This document shows positions 49,596-61,268 of a stretch of DNA of 64,000 bases, one piece after another. A model generated the notes under the pieces. The model saw only the letters and a program-made list of their open reading frames with translations. It had not been told where the DNA came from and ran no database searches. A program made the translations under genes and the position numbers. Origin of the DNA: Udeniomyces pyricola (Eukaryota; Basidiomycota; Tremellomycetes; Cystofilobasidiales; Mrakiaceae); the NCBI GenBank assembly GCA_039545295.1, contig BCIK01000007.1, positions 751,835-815,834 on the forward strand, written 5' to 3'. How positions within the stretch are numbered: the first letter of the stretch is position 1; each line of letters begins with the position of its first letter.

Positions 49596-52500
49596 TCACG
49601 CCACCGATGTCATCATGCTTGCTTCGAACCCGCGTTCTCGTACATCACTACCAATCGAACCATTACCCAAGACGACAGCTTCGATCCTCAACCATTTGAC
49701 GTAGTCCGCCAACCATTTGACCTGCTCAAACGTCTCGATCGCCTTGACGCTCCGTCGCCGCCTGACGACGCCAACGACCTTTTCGACAACTTCGAGGTCC
49801 GCGACATTGAACGTCCCATTCTCGCCGAAGCTAAGCTCATCTGTTGAGGAAAGGAGCGTCGGCTCGTGATGATGATGGTGGTGATGATGATGGATAGGCT
49901 GTTGTTGCTGATGATGGAAATGGTGGTCTGTGTTGGCACGTCGTTGTTGCTGTTGCTGTTGGTGATGGTGCGATTGTTGTTGTCGACTGTCATGGAGGAA
50001 AGGCAAGGAAGAAGAAGGGGGAGAGGAAGGCGAAGAAGGGGCGACGAGACCCATTTTGATGGCCCAAGAAGATGCGACGAGACCGGCTCGACCGACACCT
50101 CCTCGACAATGAGCGAGAACGTTGATACCTTTGAGGGTGTATGAGGTGATGATTTTGTGGAGATGAGCATCAAACGTCGGAAGGGACGTTGGCGTAAGGC
50201 CCTCGGGCATCGGAATGCTGTTGGGGAAAAGAGGGAATCAGGAGGAATGAAGAAGAATCGGGGGGGGGGGCGGTTACAGATGTCAGAACTTTAAAAGGAG
50301 CTAGCCAACCAGAAAAGTGAACCAGAGAGTGTACGCATGAAGAAAGTAAACGAACCGAATGACATCGAGCCCGACGAGCTTGGCGTTGGTTTCGTACTCT
50401 TCGAAAGGCGCACCAAGGTAACTGAGCTCCTCGTCATCGAGACAACTGAAATTCATTAAGGCGGAAGAAGGAATGAGAGGGTAAGGAGATATACATCACA
50501 TGGGAATACAAGATCAGGAAAGACACCCAAAAGACAAAGAAACGATCAGTCAGCCAAAGAACGCAATCGAGCATGTTTTCTCTTCGTTCCACTGTCCGCA
50601 TTGTCAGTCAATGAGCGAGCCATTGAAAGACAGAAAGAGAGCAAGGAACGATACCAACCAAATGACACAGCCGACGCCCAACCCTTGAATTCTCTCTAAA
50701 TCCCTCCTTAGATCCCTACAGATCGCCCCTCGTCCCTTGACGGGTCCCGACAACCTCACTTTCTTACCCGGGCAACTGCTTAGCAAAAAGTTGCCGACGC
50801 TGGTGACCTGAGAACGATCGTTGCCGTTGGGGGCACCCGTAGAGTTATTCGCGGAGATGATCGAAGAAGGGGGTGTGGGGGGAGGAACAGCGTCGATCGC
50901 AGGGGCAAACATGGACAAGGAGTGAAGATCAATCAAAGGGGGGAGACGGAAAGGAGTGGAAGGAAGAAGAGAAGAAAATGAAGAGGCGGGGTCCGACGGT
51001 TTGAGAGTAGGTGGGGTAGTGGTTTGGGTGAGAGGAAGGAGAGGATGGAGAAGAGGGATGAGATGGGGCGGGATGATGATGGAGATACTGCGAAACAGGC
51101 GAAAAGAAGATACGAGAGAAAGAAAGAGTCGAAGACGGGGTCAGAATGTAGAAACGGTCCTGATCAGCGTAGAGCGTGGAGATAAAGTCACTAAGGAAAG
51201 TATTAAAATCAAGAGCGACCAGCGACCCAAACTTACTTGATGGGATGGGTATCACTTGTCTTGACTGGTTGACTGACAACGACGCCTCCTTGCGGCTGGG
51301 CGACGGGCTCCTTGGAGCTGTCCGCATATTTCTGCCTGCCGGCCTCGATAGAGGAGAAGACTTCAACGCCGCTAGCGGGAGAAGGAGGGATGCATGGCAT
51401 CTCCTGATCTTGTTGCTGCTGCTGGTGTTGTGTCGACGAGCTCAGAGAAGGCACCGATCCGGGAGCCGAGGCAGAAGAGGTCTTGAGAACCTGATCCGGA
51501 GATGAGACAGTGTTGACCAAAGCTGATGGGTCGGTGTTGACAGCTGACTGAAGCTCCGAGGCCAGAGCTTCCGAGATCTGGGCCTGAACGTCACCATCGG
51601 TCGGAGATAACTGCTGCTGCCGCTCTCCAATCCCACCTGAATCCTGGTTGTTGCCCGCAGAAACGAGCAAACCTTCGAGCCCTTCTTCTTCTTCCAACCC
51701 GCGACCACTCTGTCCACTTTCGTCTAATTGGGTCACATGATGGAACGATTTGTAATGTTCCTCCTCTACTTGCCGTTGCTGCTGCTGAAGACGTTCCAAC
51801 GCGGCGGCGGCAGTAGCGGTTCGTTCGGCACATTGGGCTTCAAAGACGGCTTGCTTGGACATGAGTGCTGATACGTGCGAGGGAAGCTGGATCGAAAGTG
51901 GAACGTAGTACATGGGAGCTCCTGAAGGCAAAAGGGGCACGGATTTCAAACATAAGACGTCAGTGTTTGTTCAAAAGAGGGCGTGAAAGAGCGAAGGTGT
52001 GGCCGGGCACGAGACTCGGCAATCGATGTGATGCTTTGGCCGGGGTTGGGCCGCTCAGACCGGCCATACGGGTCTGACGTGCAACAACAACAATCCGCGA
52101 ATGCCTCAACGATACCAATGTCGCAGCATCTCCCCCATGGTGTTCGTTCATGAGGGTGGCCGTCCAAGTAAACCAACCACTCGCTACGAGGCCTCGCCAA
52201 TGACCAGCAGGAATGGATCGTGAAGGAGTGATCCCATGAAACAACGCGAAAGCCGGTCTCGAAATTCAAGGCTCAATGACCTTTATCCCCCAATTTTCCT
52301 GCACCTTTCTTGCCTGCCGAGTAGATTGCACTACAACAAGATCGGTGGGAACGATGTCCAACAGAGCGTTGACGTTGACTGGAAAAACCCACCTTTATCG
52401 CCCCATTTGAGCCGGTTGTACTCTGACTTGTGGTGCTGTGAACAGAGCATGCTGAGTCCCTCGGCGTCTTCGACCTGACGCCTCTTCTTGCGTTCCTCGT

Positions 52501-53017
52501 CGAGCGTGAGCATTCGAACGCCCGACGAAGGCTGATGCTGTTGGGCTTGCTGATGGGGAGCGATGAGACCAGGTTGCTGATGGAGTTGATGCTGGTGTTC
52601 GTTGGAGATTTGGCGTTGGTGTTTGGCGTTGGAAGCCGCGACGGCGGGATGGATCGGCAGGGCCGAGGGGTGATGGTTTGGGGAAGCGTGTGATTGGTGT
52701 TGTTGTGATTGATGGGAAGGGTTGTGGGTATGTTGGTGGTGGTGAGATGAAAGGGTGCCGTTCTGAGTGGCGTGAAGAGGATAGTGGGACGCGGTCGGAC
52801 GAGAGGGCGATTGAGCAGGAGGAAGAGCCTTCACGGCAGGATGCGCGAGCTGGGTGGAGTTGTTCATCGGGTCGTCTGGCGATTGACGTTGGACGAGGAT
52901 GCTCGGTTGATGGAGGGAAGACGTGATGGGGATGGTGGCGGTGTTGTTGAGTGGGGCGACTGGGGTATGAGGAGAGGCAAAGGCCGTGAGGGGAAAAGGG
53001 GGAGCTGCAAGCTGCAT
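49596..53017 (-). CDS. CDKN3/KAP-like dual-specificity phosphatase with Gln/His-rich extension
   Basis: The C-terminal third matches the KAP (CDKN3) phosphatase layout: a CRDLRRDLERIQGLGVGCVI segment, CLDDEELSYLGAPFEEYE, IPMPEGLTPTSLPTFDAHLH, the signature HCRGGVGRAG (Cys and Arg of HCx5R present; Ala where Ser/Thr is usual) and the closing helices RRSVKAIETFEQVKWLADYV. CDKN3-type enzymes dephosphorylate cyclin-dependent kinase. About 90 residues with Gln runs and a nine-His run are inserted between signature and final helices. Upstream, spliced exons add a long Pro/Gln/His-rich region, MLTLDEERKKRRQVEDAEGL with CSQHHKSEYNRLKWGDKG, and GAPMYYVPLSIQLPSHV followed by a coiled-coil-like AAAALERLQQQQRQVEEE. 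Introns near 52380-51922, 51239-51090, 50686-50445 and 50368-50220 join in frame. The start at 53017 is the first ATG. Confidence 0.75.
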
Positions 53018-54119
53018 CGTTGAGTGAAAGGGAAAGGGAAAGGGAAAGGGAGAAGGGACAAAGGCAGGAGGGAAGGGAGGGGGTGGGGGAAGACCAAACA
53101 CACACAAGGGGCAGCAGCTAGTTACGACTAGCGTGGCGTTGGCGGGAGCTTTGCCACTTGATGCAAGCTGTGGCGATGGGGTGATGGGATGGTTTGTTTT
53201 GTTTTGTTGCCGATGTTTGAATGATGTATTGGATTTGAGCTGGATAGTAGTCGGTGGAGGTTCTGGTGGGGGAAGAGGCGTGGGAGGGTTGGACAGGTGG
53301 TCGAAGGGTTGACGGGGGCGAAGGACTAACAAAACGGCGGATGGTGGCAAAGGTGAGAGAGAACGAGGTCAAGCAAGTTCAAGGTGGTCCAAGGAGGAAA
53401 ACCCAGGGGGGAGGGGCAAACATGAGCGCATGAGTAAATACGCCTTTGAACTCAGAACTTGGTCCAGGTCAGGGACCGCTCGATCACCACCGCCGATCCG
53501 TATATTGCAATAACCATATCCTCTGGTCGATCTAGTCTGTAGGTAGATCGATCTCCATGCGCTCATCCCGTTATATATATGTATATATATATCCCATATC
53601 CGTGCGTGCGCCTTTTTGCTCACGTTTATTTATTTATTTATTCTTTTCCTTCCAACGGACCTAAATACGGGCACGATGTACTGAATCTTGCTCTAGTGTC
53701 TCGAACAACGACATTTGAGCATGAGTATTCCGCGCCCATCATGATATAATAAAATAAAATATATCCATCCAGTCACTTATCTGTAGCCGTGATTTGGGCG
53801 CTCGGCTTGCGCTGGCTCGCTTCCGCTCGCTCGTTCGGACCGTTGCCGACCGCGAGCGACGCAACTGAGAAACCATCAGTCGATATCAGTCTCCATAGCA
53901 CCATCAGTCAACGTCTGCGCCGCTCTTGCCTTGATTAACCTGCAGCCCTACCACCCAGTTGTCCTCCAACATCACATCACCACCTCGTTTCAACTCGCAC
54001 ATCCTCACACTAGTCTAACTTGATTCCATCCACCCGGCCACATTCCTTACCCAGACTCACGTCGCGTCTTCTTCCATCCACACCCATTCCCATCTCACCT
54101 TCGACCGGCTTTCCTCACC
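53018..54119. other. Divergent intergenic region
   Basis: Between the phosphatase (minus) and the small membrane protein (plus). Four GGGAAA units lie at about 53027-53051 on the plus strand, a CT-rich leader for the minus gene. A TA-rich element lies at about 53572-53594 and ATTT repeats at about 53627-53642. The region before 54120 is CT-rich. No gene seen, although in-frame open sequence without ATG extends upstream of 53017 to about 53350. Confidence 0.55.
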
Positions 54120-55619
54120 ATGACTTCAGGCGTGACTGCCCCCCCGCCGCCCATCTCTTTCCGTCGTCAACCTCCTTCGTCATTCCCTCCACCCAGTCCA
54201 CCTCCAAGACCTCTCATCCCCCGTGACCCGTCGTCGGTTATTGCGCCATCATCCCCAACGTCGTCGATCGATTCGGCTCTCTCGTCTCTCCCACGTCAAA
54301 CGAACCGACCGGGCTTCCATGCCGTCGCCTTTCCGAGGGCGAGGGACCCTGATCGAGCGGGCCTGTACCAACGTACCATGAGTCAAGCTTTTCCAAAGCG
54401 AACTGTCCTTGCGCGCATGACAACGCTCTCAGTATTCGTTGGAATCTCTTGTGAGTTCAACCCAGAGTCAGTTCATTTGTTGGGCTCGGTCGGGCAAGTC
54501 GGAACGTCTCATGGCAAAAACCAAACCGAGAGGCAGGATATTGCACCTTCGCTACTGTTCTTGTACTTAATCAGAGAGCAACGATATCATTGGAAACCCG
54601 ATATCGCTTCTTCGCTACATCACCGAGGCTTAACTCCTGGGATTGACTCGGACGAGCTCATCGGTCGTCCCGACACAGAAGCGCATTGACTTCATCTTGG
54701 CGCACCGGATCACATGCTGATACTGAAACTGAATTTTACTCTTCTTGTGTCACTTGCTTAGTCATGTGGTACCACATCATGGTGGTTCACGATTGGGGCG
54801 ATGACGTGCCCTTCGCCAATGTAAGTATCATCTATCGTCTCTCGGCCGCGAGCCGACCGCTCGCCTTTTTATTAGCCTATCTTTCTCCTCTCCATCATCC
54901 CGGGGCTTTCTCTCGACAAAAGCAAAATTCCCAAGAGTGTTCTGACTCGAGCTCTAAGACCGCTGTATGCTCATGAGCTGGCTTTGTGGGATAAAAAGAG
55001 CCATTGTTGAGATGAGATCCCCTTCGGGATTTCCCTTCCGACTTTCCGATCTTGTCCAACATCATCATCCTCATCATCGTTATTTCATTCTGTCTACCTG
55101 CCAGACCGATGATCACTCATTCATTGTCGTCATCTATCACTTTCTTCATTCTCTTTATCTTTCTTTCATAAACAACTCCTCTCTCTCGCCCAAATCGATC
55201 CCCCCCCCCTCCCCCCCCCCCCCCCCCCCCCCCCCCATTTCGCTCTCGTGGCACCCGTTCAGTTACGTCGAGAACGTCTCGAACGCGCCGCTACCCATCG
55301 AGCCCTCACGCCCGAAGAACAAGCCCAACTCGATCGCCCTCCCATCGTCTCCCACACGATCTCTCTCTCCGAACTCTTCAAGACCGCTTATCACAACCTC
55401 GATCTCCGACAAGCCGAGACTCGGGACGCTTATTCCCGGTTCCTCACGCGCGAGCGACTGCGGGAGATCCAGCACTTGGACCAGTTGGCGTACTTTGATG
55501 GGAGGTTGAATTGGCGCAAGTTTCACGACGAGGAATGGAGGAAGTTGAGGGAGGAGTCGGATTTGGAGAGATTGGAGTCGGAAACGTGGGAGTTTAGGGC
55601 AAAGGAAGTTAGGGAATAG
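54120..55619 (+). CDS. Small single-pass membrane protein, possibly mitochondrial
   Basis: Not recognised by name. Three exons join cleanly. Exon 1 encodes MTSGVTAPPPPISFRR and about 100 residues rich in Pro, Ser and Arg, ending SQAFPKRTVLARMTTLSVFVGIS at a GTGAGT donor. The second adds MWYHIMVVHDWGDDVPFAN, which with the preceding residues makes one hydrophobic segment followed by an acidic turn. The third (after a long intron containing a 26-nt C run) adds LRRERLERAATHRALTPEEQ, then ISLSELFKTAYHNLDLRQAE and a charged helical tail ending RAKEVRE-stop. The Arg-rich, acid-poor start, single membrane helix and charged C-terminal helix are reminiscent of inner-membrane assembly factors, but that is inference. 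Confidence 0.6.
55200..55236 (+). repeat. Long C homopolymer in an intron
   Basis: Ten C, one T, then 26 C residues lie shortly before the acceptor of the last exon, forming an extreme polypyrimidine tract. Confidence 0.9.
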
Positions 55620-56384
55620 GAAAGGGGGGGAAAAAAGGAGAAGGGGAAAAACAAACAAAAGCGGGGGGGAATTAACAGTGAATGCCATCAATCTTGCATG
55701 ATTCCTTGATTGGCACGGGTACTTGTCTGCTTGTGGTTTTTTTTTCGTTGTCCAATTCGTTTCTTCGACGTATGGCCTAGCCGATATTTTCTTCCTTGTG
55801 ATCGAATGGATCAGGTAGGACGGCTCATTGTCCTTGTATAGGTATATGCCTGATCGATGTGATGGTTTCACAAGGGTTTGGCTTCACCGATAACAGATCA
55901 TCCATGGGGGGTTTATGGACGGGTTGCATTGTGCTCGACTACGTCCTGAAACCGCCAACGTACGAAACTCCCATTGATTTTCAGAAGCCAAGAGGCAAAA
56001 GAAGTTACATCATGAAGATAGATCGTTGTTCCAATAATTTTCTTTTTTGGGATGGTTGAGAAAGTAGGAAATACAAGTGGCCGACGTGAAGACTGAGATA
56101 GCCTACAGAGTACGGAATTGAGACCGAAACCAGACGACAGTTAGGAATAGAGAGTGGGAGGGAAGGAAGATCATGGTTATGCCGATTGGAGCGCAATGAT
56201 GAACAGTTTCCTTCTTGAGGGGACTGGGTGCATTTATCGGCCGAACGTGGGGGGTCTGATTTGATGTTACAGAGGAGATTACAAAGAAGGAAGATGGTCA
56301 ATCAACAAGTCGACGTTTATTCCTCCTCTATCCGTGAATGCATGTCGCGTCCAGAAGCGCAAACAAGAAAACAAAACAATACAA
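55620..56384. other. Convergent intergenic region
   Basis: Between the membrane protein gene (plus) and the aldo/keto reductase gene (minus). The first 60 nt are purine-rich with A and G runs; the rest is mixed. No gene seen. Confidence 0.6.
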
Positions 56385-58681
56385 CTAAAGGATTTGCGAA
56401 ACGTACTGGGTGGGCTTGTTCTCCAAGATGGCCTCGATCTCCTCCATGACCTCGGGCGTCAACTTGGGAATGACGTCGAGCGCCTTGAAGTTCTCGACGA
56501 GTTGGTCCGGTCGAGTCGCACCGAGGAGGACGGTCGAGACGTTGGGGTTCTTGGCGGCCCAGGCGAGGGCGAGCGAAGCCATCGTCGCGTCAAGCCTGTA
56601 GAGATCGGAAGATGAAGGAGGACAAGAAGATGAAGGAGCGCAAGAAGAGAAAGAGATGAAAGAAGGAAGAAAGACGGAGGGAGAGATATGGAAGAAGCAG
56701 GGGGAACGGATAAAGTTAGAGGAAAGATGGGTCAAAGAGGGACGATAATGCTCAGTGACCATTCACAACCCACTACCAAACCCCCTCAGCTATCAATGCA
56801 AAGAAAAAGACAAGGAAACAAGAAGGATCGACCGATCCACTCACTTCTTCGCGAGCTCCGTCAACTTTCGGATCTTCTCGAGCTTAGCCTTACCCTCGGG
56901 CGTCTCGAGGGCGGCGACCGAGTCCTTGAAGAACTCTTTGTTGGTCGCGTATCGCGAGTCGGGAGGGATACCATTAGAGTATTTGCCGCTGAGGAGACCG
57001 CTCTCCAAAGGTGACCAGACTGCAAAGATCGGAAGGAAAAGGGAGCCACTCGTTGAGATTGACGCGGATGTCAAGAAAGGAAAGGCAAGGTCATGTGCGA
57101 GATGGAGAGGTACGCACTGGTAGTTCCGTAGCCGTATCGGGAGAAGATGTGGGAGTACTCTACCTCGAACCTATTCGCAAAGCGAGGTCCACAAACACAA
57201 GAACATGGGACGCGATCAGACCAAAACGAAAGATAGACAAATCCCTTCCTTGGCCTCTCTCTGGCCGTCGATCTATCCGCCAAGATAGAACAAGCAGATC
57301 ACGAGACCATACAAGATGGACGAAAGTGATGGACTGACTTCTCACGATGAAGCATCGAGTAATGAGGTTGCTCGCAAATGGGAGCAATGAGGTTGTGCTT
57401 GTCGGCGATGTGATGGGCCTCCTCGATCTGAGCGGCTGTCCATTCACTGGTTCCCCAGTAGAAAGCCTGACGAACGGCAAGATCAAACGGAGCGAGAGTA
57501 GTGAGAAAAGTGAATCAACTAGTAGACTTAGTTGCAAATTCGATGATCATGATGCCTTGTCATTTGGAGACGAGAGAACGAGAGTGGAGGCCATCGCCGG
57601 TCGTACCTTGCCTTGGTTGATGACATGCGTGAACGCTCGGACGGTCTCCAGCATGGGAACGGACTCGTCCGGTCGGTGCTGGAAGACGACATCCACGTAG
57701 TCGACCTGGAGTCGCTCGAGGGATTGATCGAGACCTTCAACCTATATATACGAAATCACAGCAAAACTGTGAGCAAAAATGTACCATTCGGAATCAAGTA
57801 ATTGTGGTGCAGTACCCATCGCTTGGCTAGCATCGACCAGAGGCCGCGATGTAAGAGAAGAGGACGAAACACAAGCCGGGAACGGGAATTTGGCCAGATG
57901 CAAGTGAGATCGACAAAGACTCACGATGTGCTTGAACGATCCTCCTCGATCGTTGGGTCCCTTGCGACCGACACCAAAGAAGATCTTGGTGGTGAGCTGG
58001 GTGTCAATACATGAATGAACAGCGTGTCAGTGAGAGTTAGTTTAACCGATCACCATAAGAAATGATGTGCAAGACGGATCAACCGATCCCAAGTCTCTCG
58101 ACAAGATGAATACATCCTCGTTACGTACGACGATATCCGATCGCCTCCAACCAAGCTCCTTGATGGCGTTACCCATCTCGATCTCGCTCTGTCCGTTGCT
58201 GTAGACCTCGGCGTTATCGTAGAAGTTGACACCGTGCTCAAAGGCCGTCTTCATGAGCTCGACGACGCTCGCACCCTTTTGGGTACCACCGACGGTGAGC
58301 CAGCCTGGATGGAGAATGAGGCAAGAGTGACGCGGTGGTGATGATGGAGTAGGATAGCACGGCGGCGAGCACGATGTTGAGGGGAGAATCCAAAGAAAGA
58401 GAGATGTGATGATCAGGTGGAATCGCCGAACAATGTCCGCCCAACGTTCGATGTCCGATGGCTAGCGATGCGCACCTCCGTACGAAAACTTAGAGACTCG
58501 GAGACCCGAGTTACCGAGTCTAGAAAAGATCATCTGGAGGGTGAAAGTGAATAGAAAGCGTTAGATCGGCAGTGGAGAGATGGAAGGGGAGGTTTGAGAC
58601 CCGAGGTGTATGCGATGGAGTGAAAGTGACGATGACGCCTACGTTCTTGGGGTCGAACTCGACCTTGGGCTGGAAAGGCAT
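56385..58681 (-). CDS. Aldo/keto reductase, Kv-beta-like (AKR6 type)
   Basis: NADPH-dependent carbonyl reductase of the voltage-gated potassium-channel beta-subunit-like group. Visible in order: [33 protein letters not shown] then [28 protein letters not shown] with the conserved Asp and catalytic Tyr; [38 protein letters not shown] with the catalytic Lys; [20 protein letters not shown] with the catalytic His; [37 protein letters not shown]; and [20 protein letters not shown] with [13 protein letters not shown], the NADP-binding C-terminal block. All four tetrad residues are present. About eight introns. Two in-frame upstream ATGs (58789 and 58837) extend the protein; see findings. Confidence 0.9.
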
Positions 58682-59331
58682 GATGTGAGAAGTGGAGAAG
58701 TGACGAAGAGTGGTGGTGAGGTTGGTGTAGGTGATAGTACGACGAGCAAGGGTGACTGTTGAGGGGAAGATGACGATAGCAGGACGCATGGATTGATGAG
58801 GCAAAAAAGAGCGAGGGTGAGTGCGCGCACATGTCATTCATTTCCTTGCCATTTCCATAAAAAGGCCGAACAGAGGGGACCCGCTCGGAGTAGACCGACG
58901 CTTTAGCTCATCGTCTTGGTCATCATCAGATTCGCCGTTGGCTTTATCCATTCACCTCCACCACCTGCTCATCGTGATTGTCATCACTTTTCATCTATTT
59001 CCGTCGGCTCGGTTACTAGTGCTCAGCGCTCAGCCATACTTCACCATCATCGCGCACCCAACGTTTCTGCTATATATCATGTACAAACTTCATCCCGCCG
59101 CATCTGCACCCCAACCCATCATAACCGAATCCCATGCAGTTCTCCCTCCTCCCACACATCAAATGCGGGCTTGACGTGACAAGCTATAAATCAACACCAA
59201 CGCGATTAACGCTAGTGATCGCCTCATCAGTCTTCCCTCTGACGTGATCCATCATCTTTCGTCTCATTCACGCTGTGCAAATGGGTGGCGACCGAGCTAA
59301 TCGTTTTCATACGCTCATCCTTGATAGAGTA
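58682..59331. other. 5' region of the AKR gene and gap to the interrupted gene
   Basis: The first part (to 58789 or 58837) is an in-frame N-terminal extension of the aldo/keto reductase. The remainder has biased low-complexity frames only and ends at the stop of the minus-strand interrupted gene. Confidence 0.5.
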
Positions 59332-61268
59332 TCACTGACGCCTCAGCAAGATCAACGAGGTCGGTCGAGATCGTACATGAACTTTGCAGCTAATGCAGTC
59401 GACGCGTGCAGCTTGCGCCCAATATGGATTGAATATAATTGCATAAACAAAAGAGCACATCATCACACCACAAGAGCACGGCTGAAGGTTTGGGCTGATC
59501 GAAAAGCTGACTTTGAGAATGGGCTGAGGTATATATATGGGTATCCATCCTTGCTGCAGTCCAGACAAGTTTTGGTCAAGCGACAAAGAAACGTATCGAC
59601 GTTCCACGTTCCTCTCCGTCTCGACCGACTGGAAATGATCCGTAGCCTTGATGACCATTTGAGCTATGAATTCCGGGGACAACCGATCGATGATGAAGTT
59701 TATTTTTTCTGCTTTATCAATTGAGAAGAAGGCATCAGGATAATGTTTGTAATCGTAAGGGTTGAGAAGAGTTCTCGATGTGATCCTTAGAGTACTAACT
59801 TTTTGAGCCTTCTTTGAAGGACCAGGAACGTTCTTGGGCTTTGACTTTTGTGCAGGAAGGGCCTTGGAGGGTTGCTTCCTCGAGTTGTTGACGTTTCCAT
59901 TCTTCGGATTCGTCTTGCCATTGTTCTTGGTCTTCTTGATGGGGGCGGGAGGTTGGGCGAGCTTCTTGATCTCAGAAGAGACTTGCTTTGCGACAGACTG
60001 GGCGACCATACGGTCGACCTCGAGCATAGCATTCTTTCCAAAGAAAGGAACGCTATTGCCCATGGTCTCTTCCACTACCATCATTGAGTCTTGGATTGCT
60101 TTGGACTTTTGTTCCTTGGCAACCGCTTTCTCGGCGGCGTCATTAGCTATCTGCCAATAACACCGACCGAGAGTCGACTTCAGGTATGCCCGTACGTGCG
60201 TCGCCAAACCATCCAACCAAGTCGTATCAACGTCTCTGGAACTTTCACGTGGCGCACCTGAAGCGATTGCCGCAGAGACCTCGGCTGTTCGACCCTTGCC
60301 CTTGGCAGGGGCCGGCTGACCCCAGGTCTTCGAACTTACTTCCTTTCGGTAGAGCTCGAGGTACTTGGCGACGGCTGGTGCCATCTTTGACTTTCCCTCG
60401 AGCGCGGTCGTGACCTGTCGGAGAACTCGTGAGCGCTGCTTCTCGATGTCAGCTGTCGTCGGCTTACTGACCTTTCCGGGCTTGGTGTCCTGGTAGTTGG
60501 CCAAGACGGAGCCCATCTTTGCCCTTGCCAGGACGTCAACGATCTTACTGATTTATGACCCATCGGCCACAATTTTCAGGGTCGACAGCCCAACCCAGTC
60601 GAGACGGACGTTCCGCCTCATGTCAATACCGACGGTGGACATGCTGGCCCGAAGGCTCGCATATCCTTGCCCTCGGACACCTCCAACGTATGCTGACCTC
60701 AGGCCAGACTGTTCTTCAGCAGGGTTACGGGCAGGGGGGACTACGTAACTCTCCTTGTGCATCGACTTGACGTTGAACGCCAATCGTGCGGCCATGATGG
60801 CCTCTTGCTTCCCCTTCTCGGCTGGAGGCGCAATGCTCGGGCCTTGAGGGCGGGGGGGGGGGGGAGGTTCGCTTTTGGGTCCACCTGTCTTGAGACGGCA
60901 GACGCGTACAGGGGTGGGAATGCAACCGAATAGTCAGCAGCATCCGAACTTTGACCGGCGACATTCTGGATGACCCTTGAGCTCTTCGAGGTCGAGTTCC
61001 TTGCTTCGACCAACCGCTTGACTGCAGCGAAAGCATTCGTCGAGGACAGTCGTCCTCCGCAAAGAGCCTTCCTCCCAGCCTCCGTGTAGACCACTTGGCC
61101 TTGCTCATCCCTCTTTTCTCCTCCACACTTCAATCCTCCCGGGTCGGAATTGAACGTACCAAATCTTCTGCAGGTCTCACACCTGACTTCATCTCGGTAA
61201 CCGAGCCATACTGACCACCAGCTAGCGGTGGTCCACCTTGGGTGCTTGTTCGAGCGCGGGGGGGCCAT
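59332..61268 (-). CDS. Uncharacterised gene with interrupted reading frame
   Basis: Not recognised. Three open segments on the same strand look like one protein. The first, from ATG 61268, has a Cys-rich motif (RCETCRRFGTFNSDPGGLKC) and runs through SAVSRQVDPKANLPPPP. At a 13-nt G run (60852-60864 on the plus strand) good coding sequence shifts frame, continuing as KQEAIMAARLAFNVKSMHKE to LSTLKIVADGS. There an in-frame TAA (about 60556) is followed at once by more open sequence, ISKIVDVLARAKMGSVLANY, then PAVAKYLELYRKEV, a Lys/Asn/Pro-rich basic linker, and INFIIDRLSPEFIAQM. The last 60 residues before the stop at 59332 look non-coding. Either two short introns remove the breaks or this is a decayed copy. 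No transposase, reverse transcriptase or integrase motif is visible. Confidence 0.4.

Noticed and set aside
53027..53054. GGGAAA repeats as an interstitial telomere-like tract
   Set aside because: Only four imperfect units in a CT-rich leader, and the unit does not match common fungal telomere repeats.
53018..53350. In-frame extension upstream of the phosphatase start
   Set aside because: The stretch is open but has no ATG, only TTG, and contains GGGAAA repeats typical of a leader.
59332..61268. Interrupted gene as a retrotransposon gag/pol fragment
   Set aside because: No reverse transcriptase, RNase H, integrase, protease or CCHC knuckle motif is visible, and no flanking LTRs were seen.
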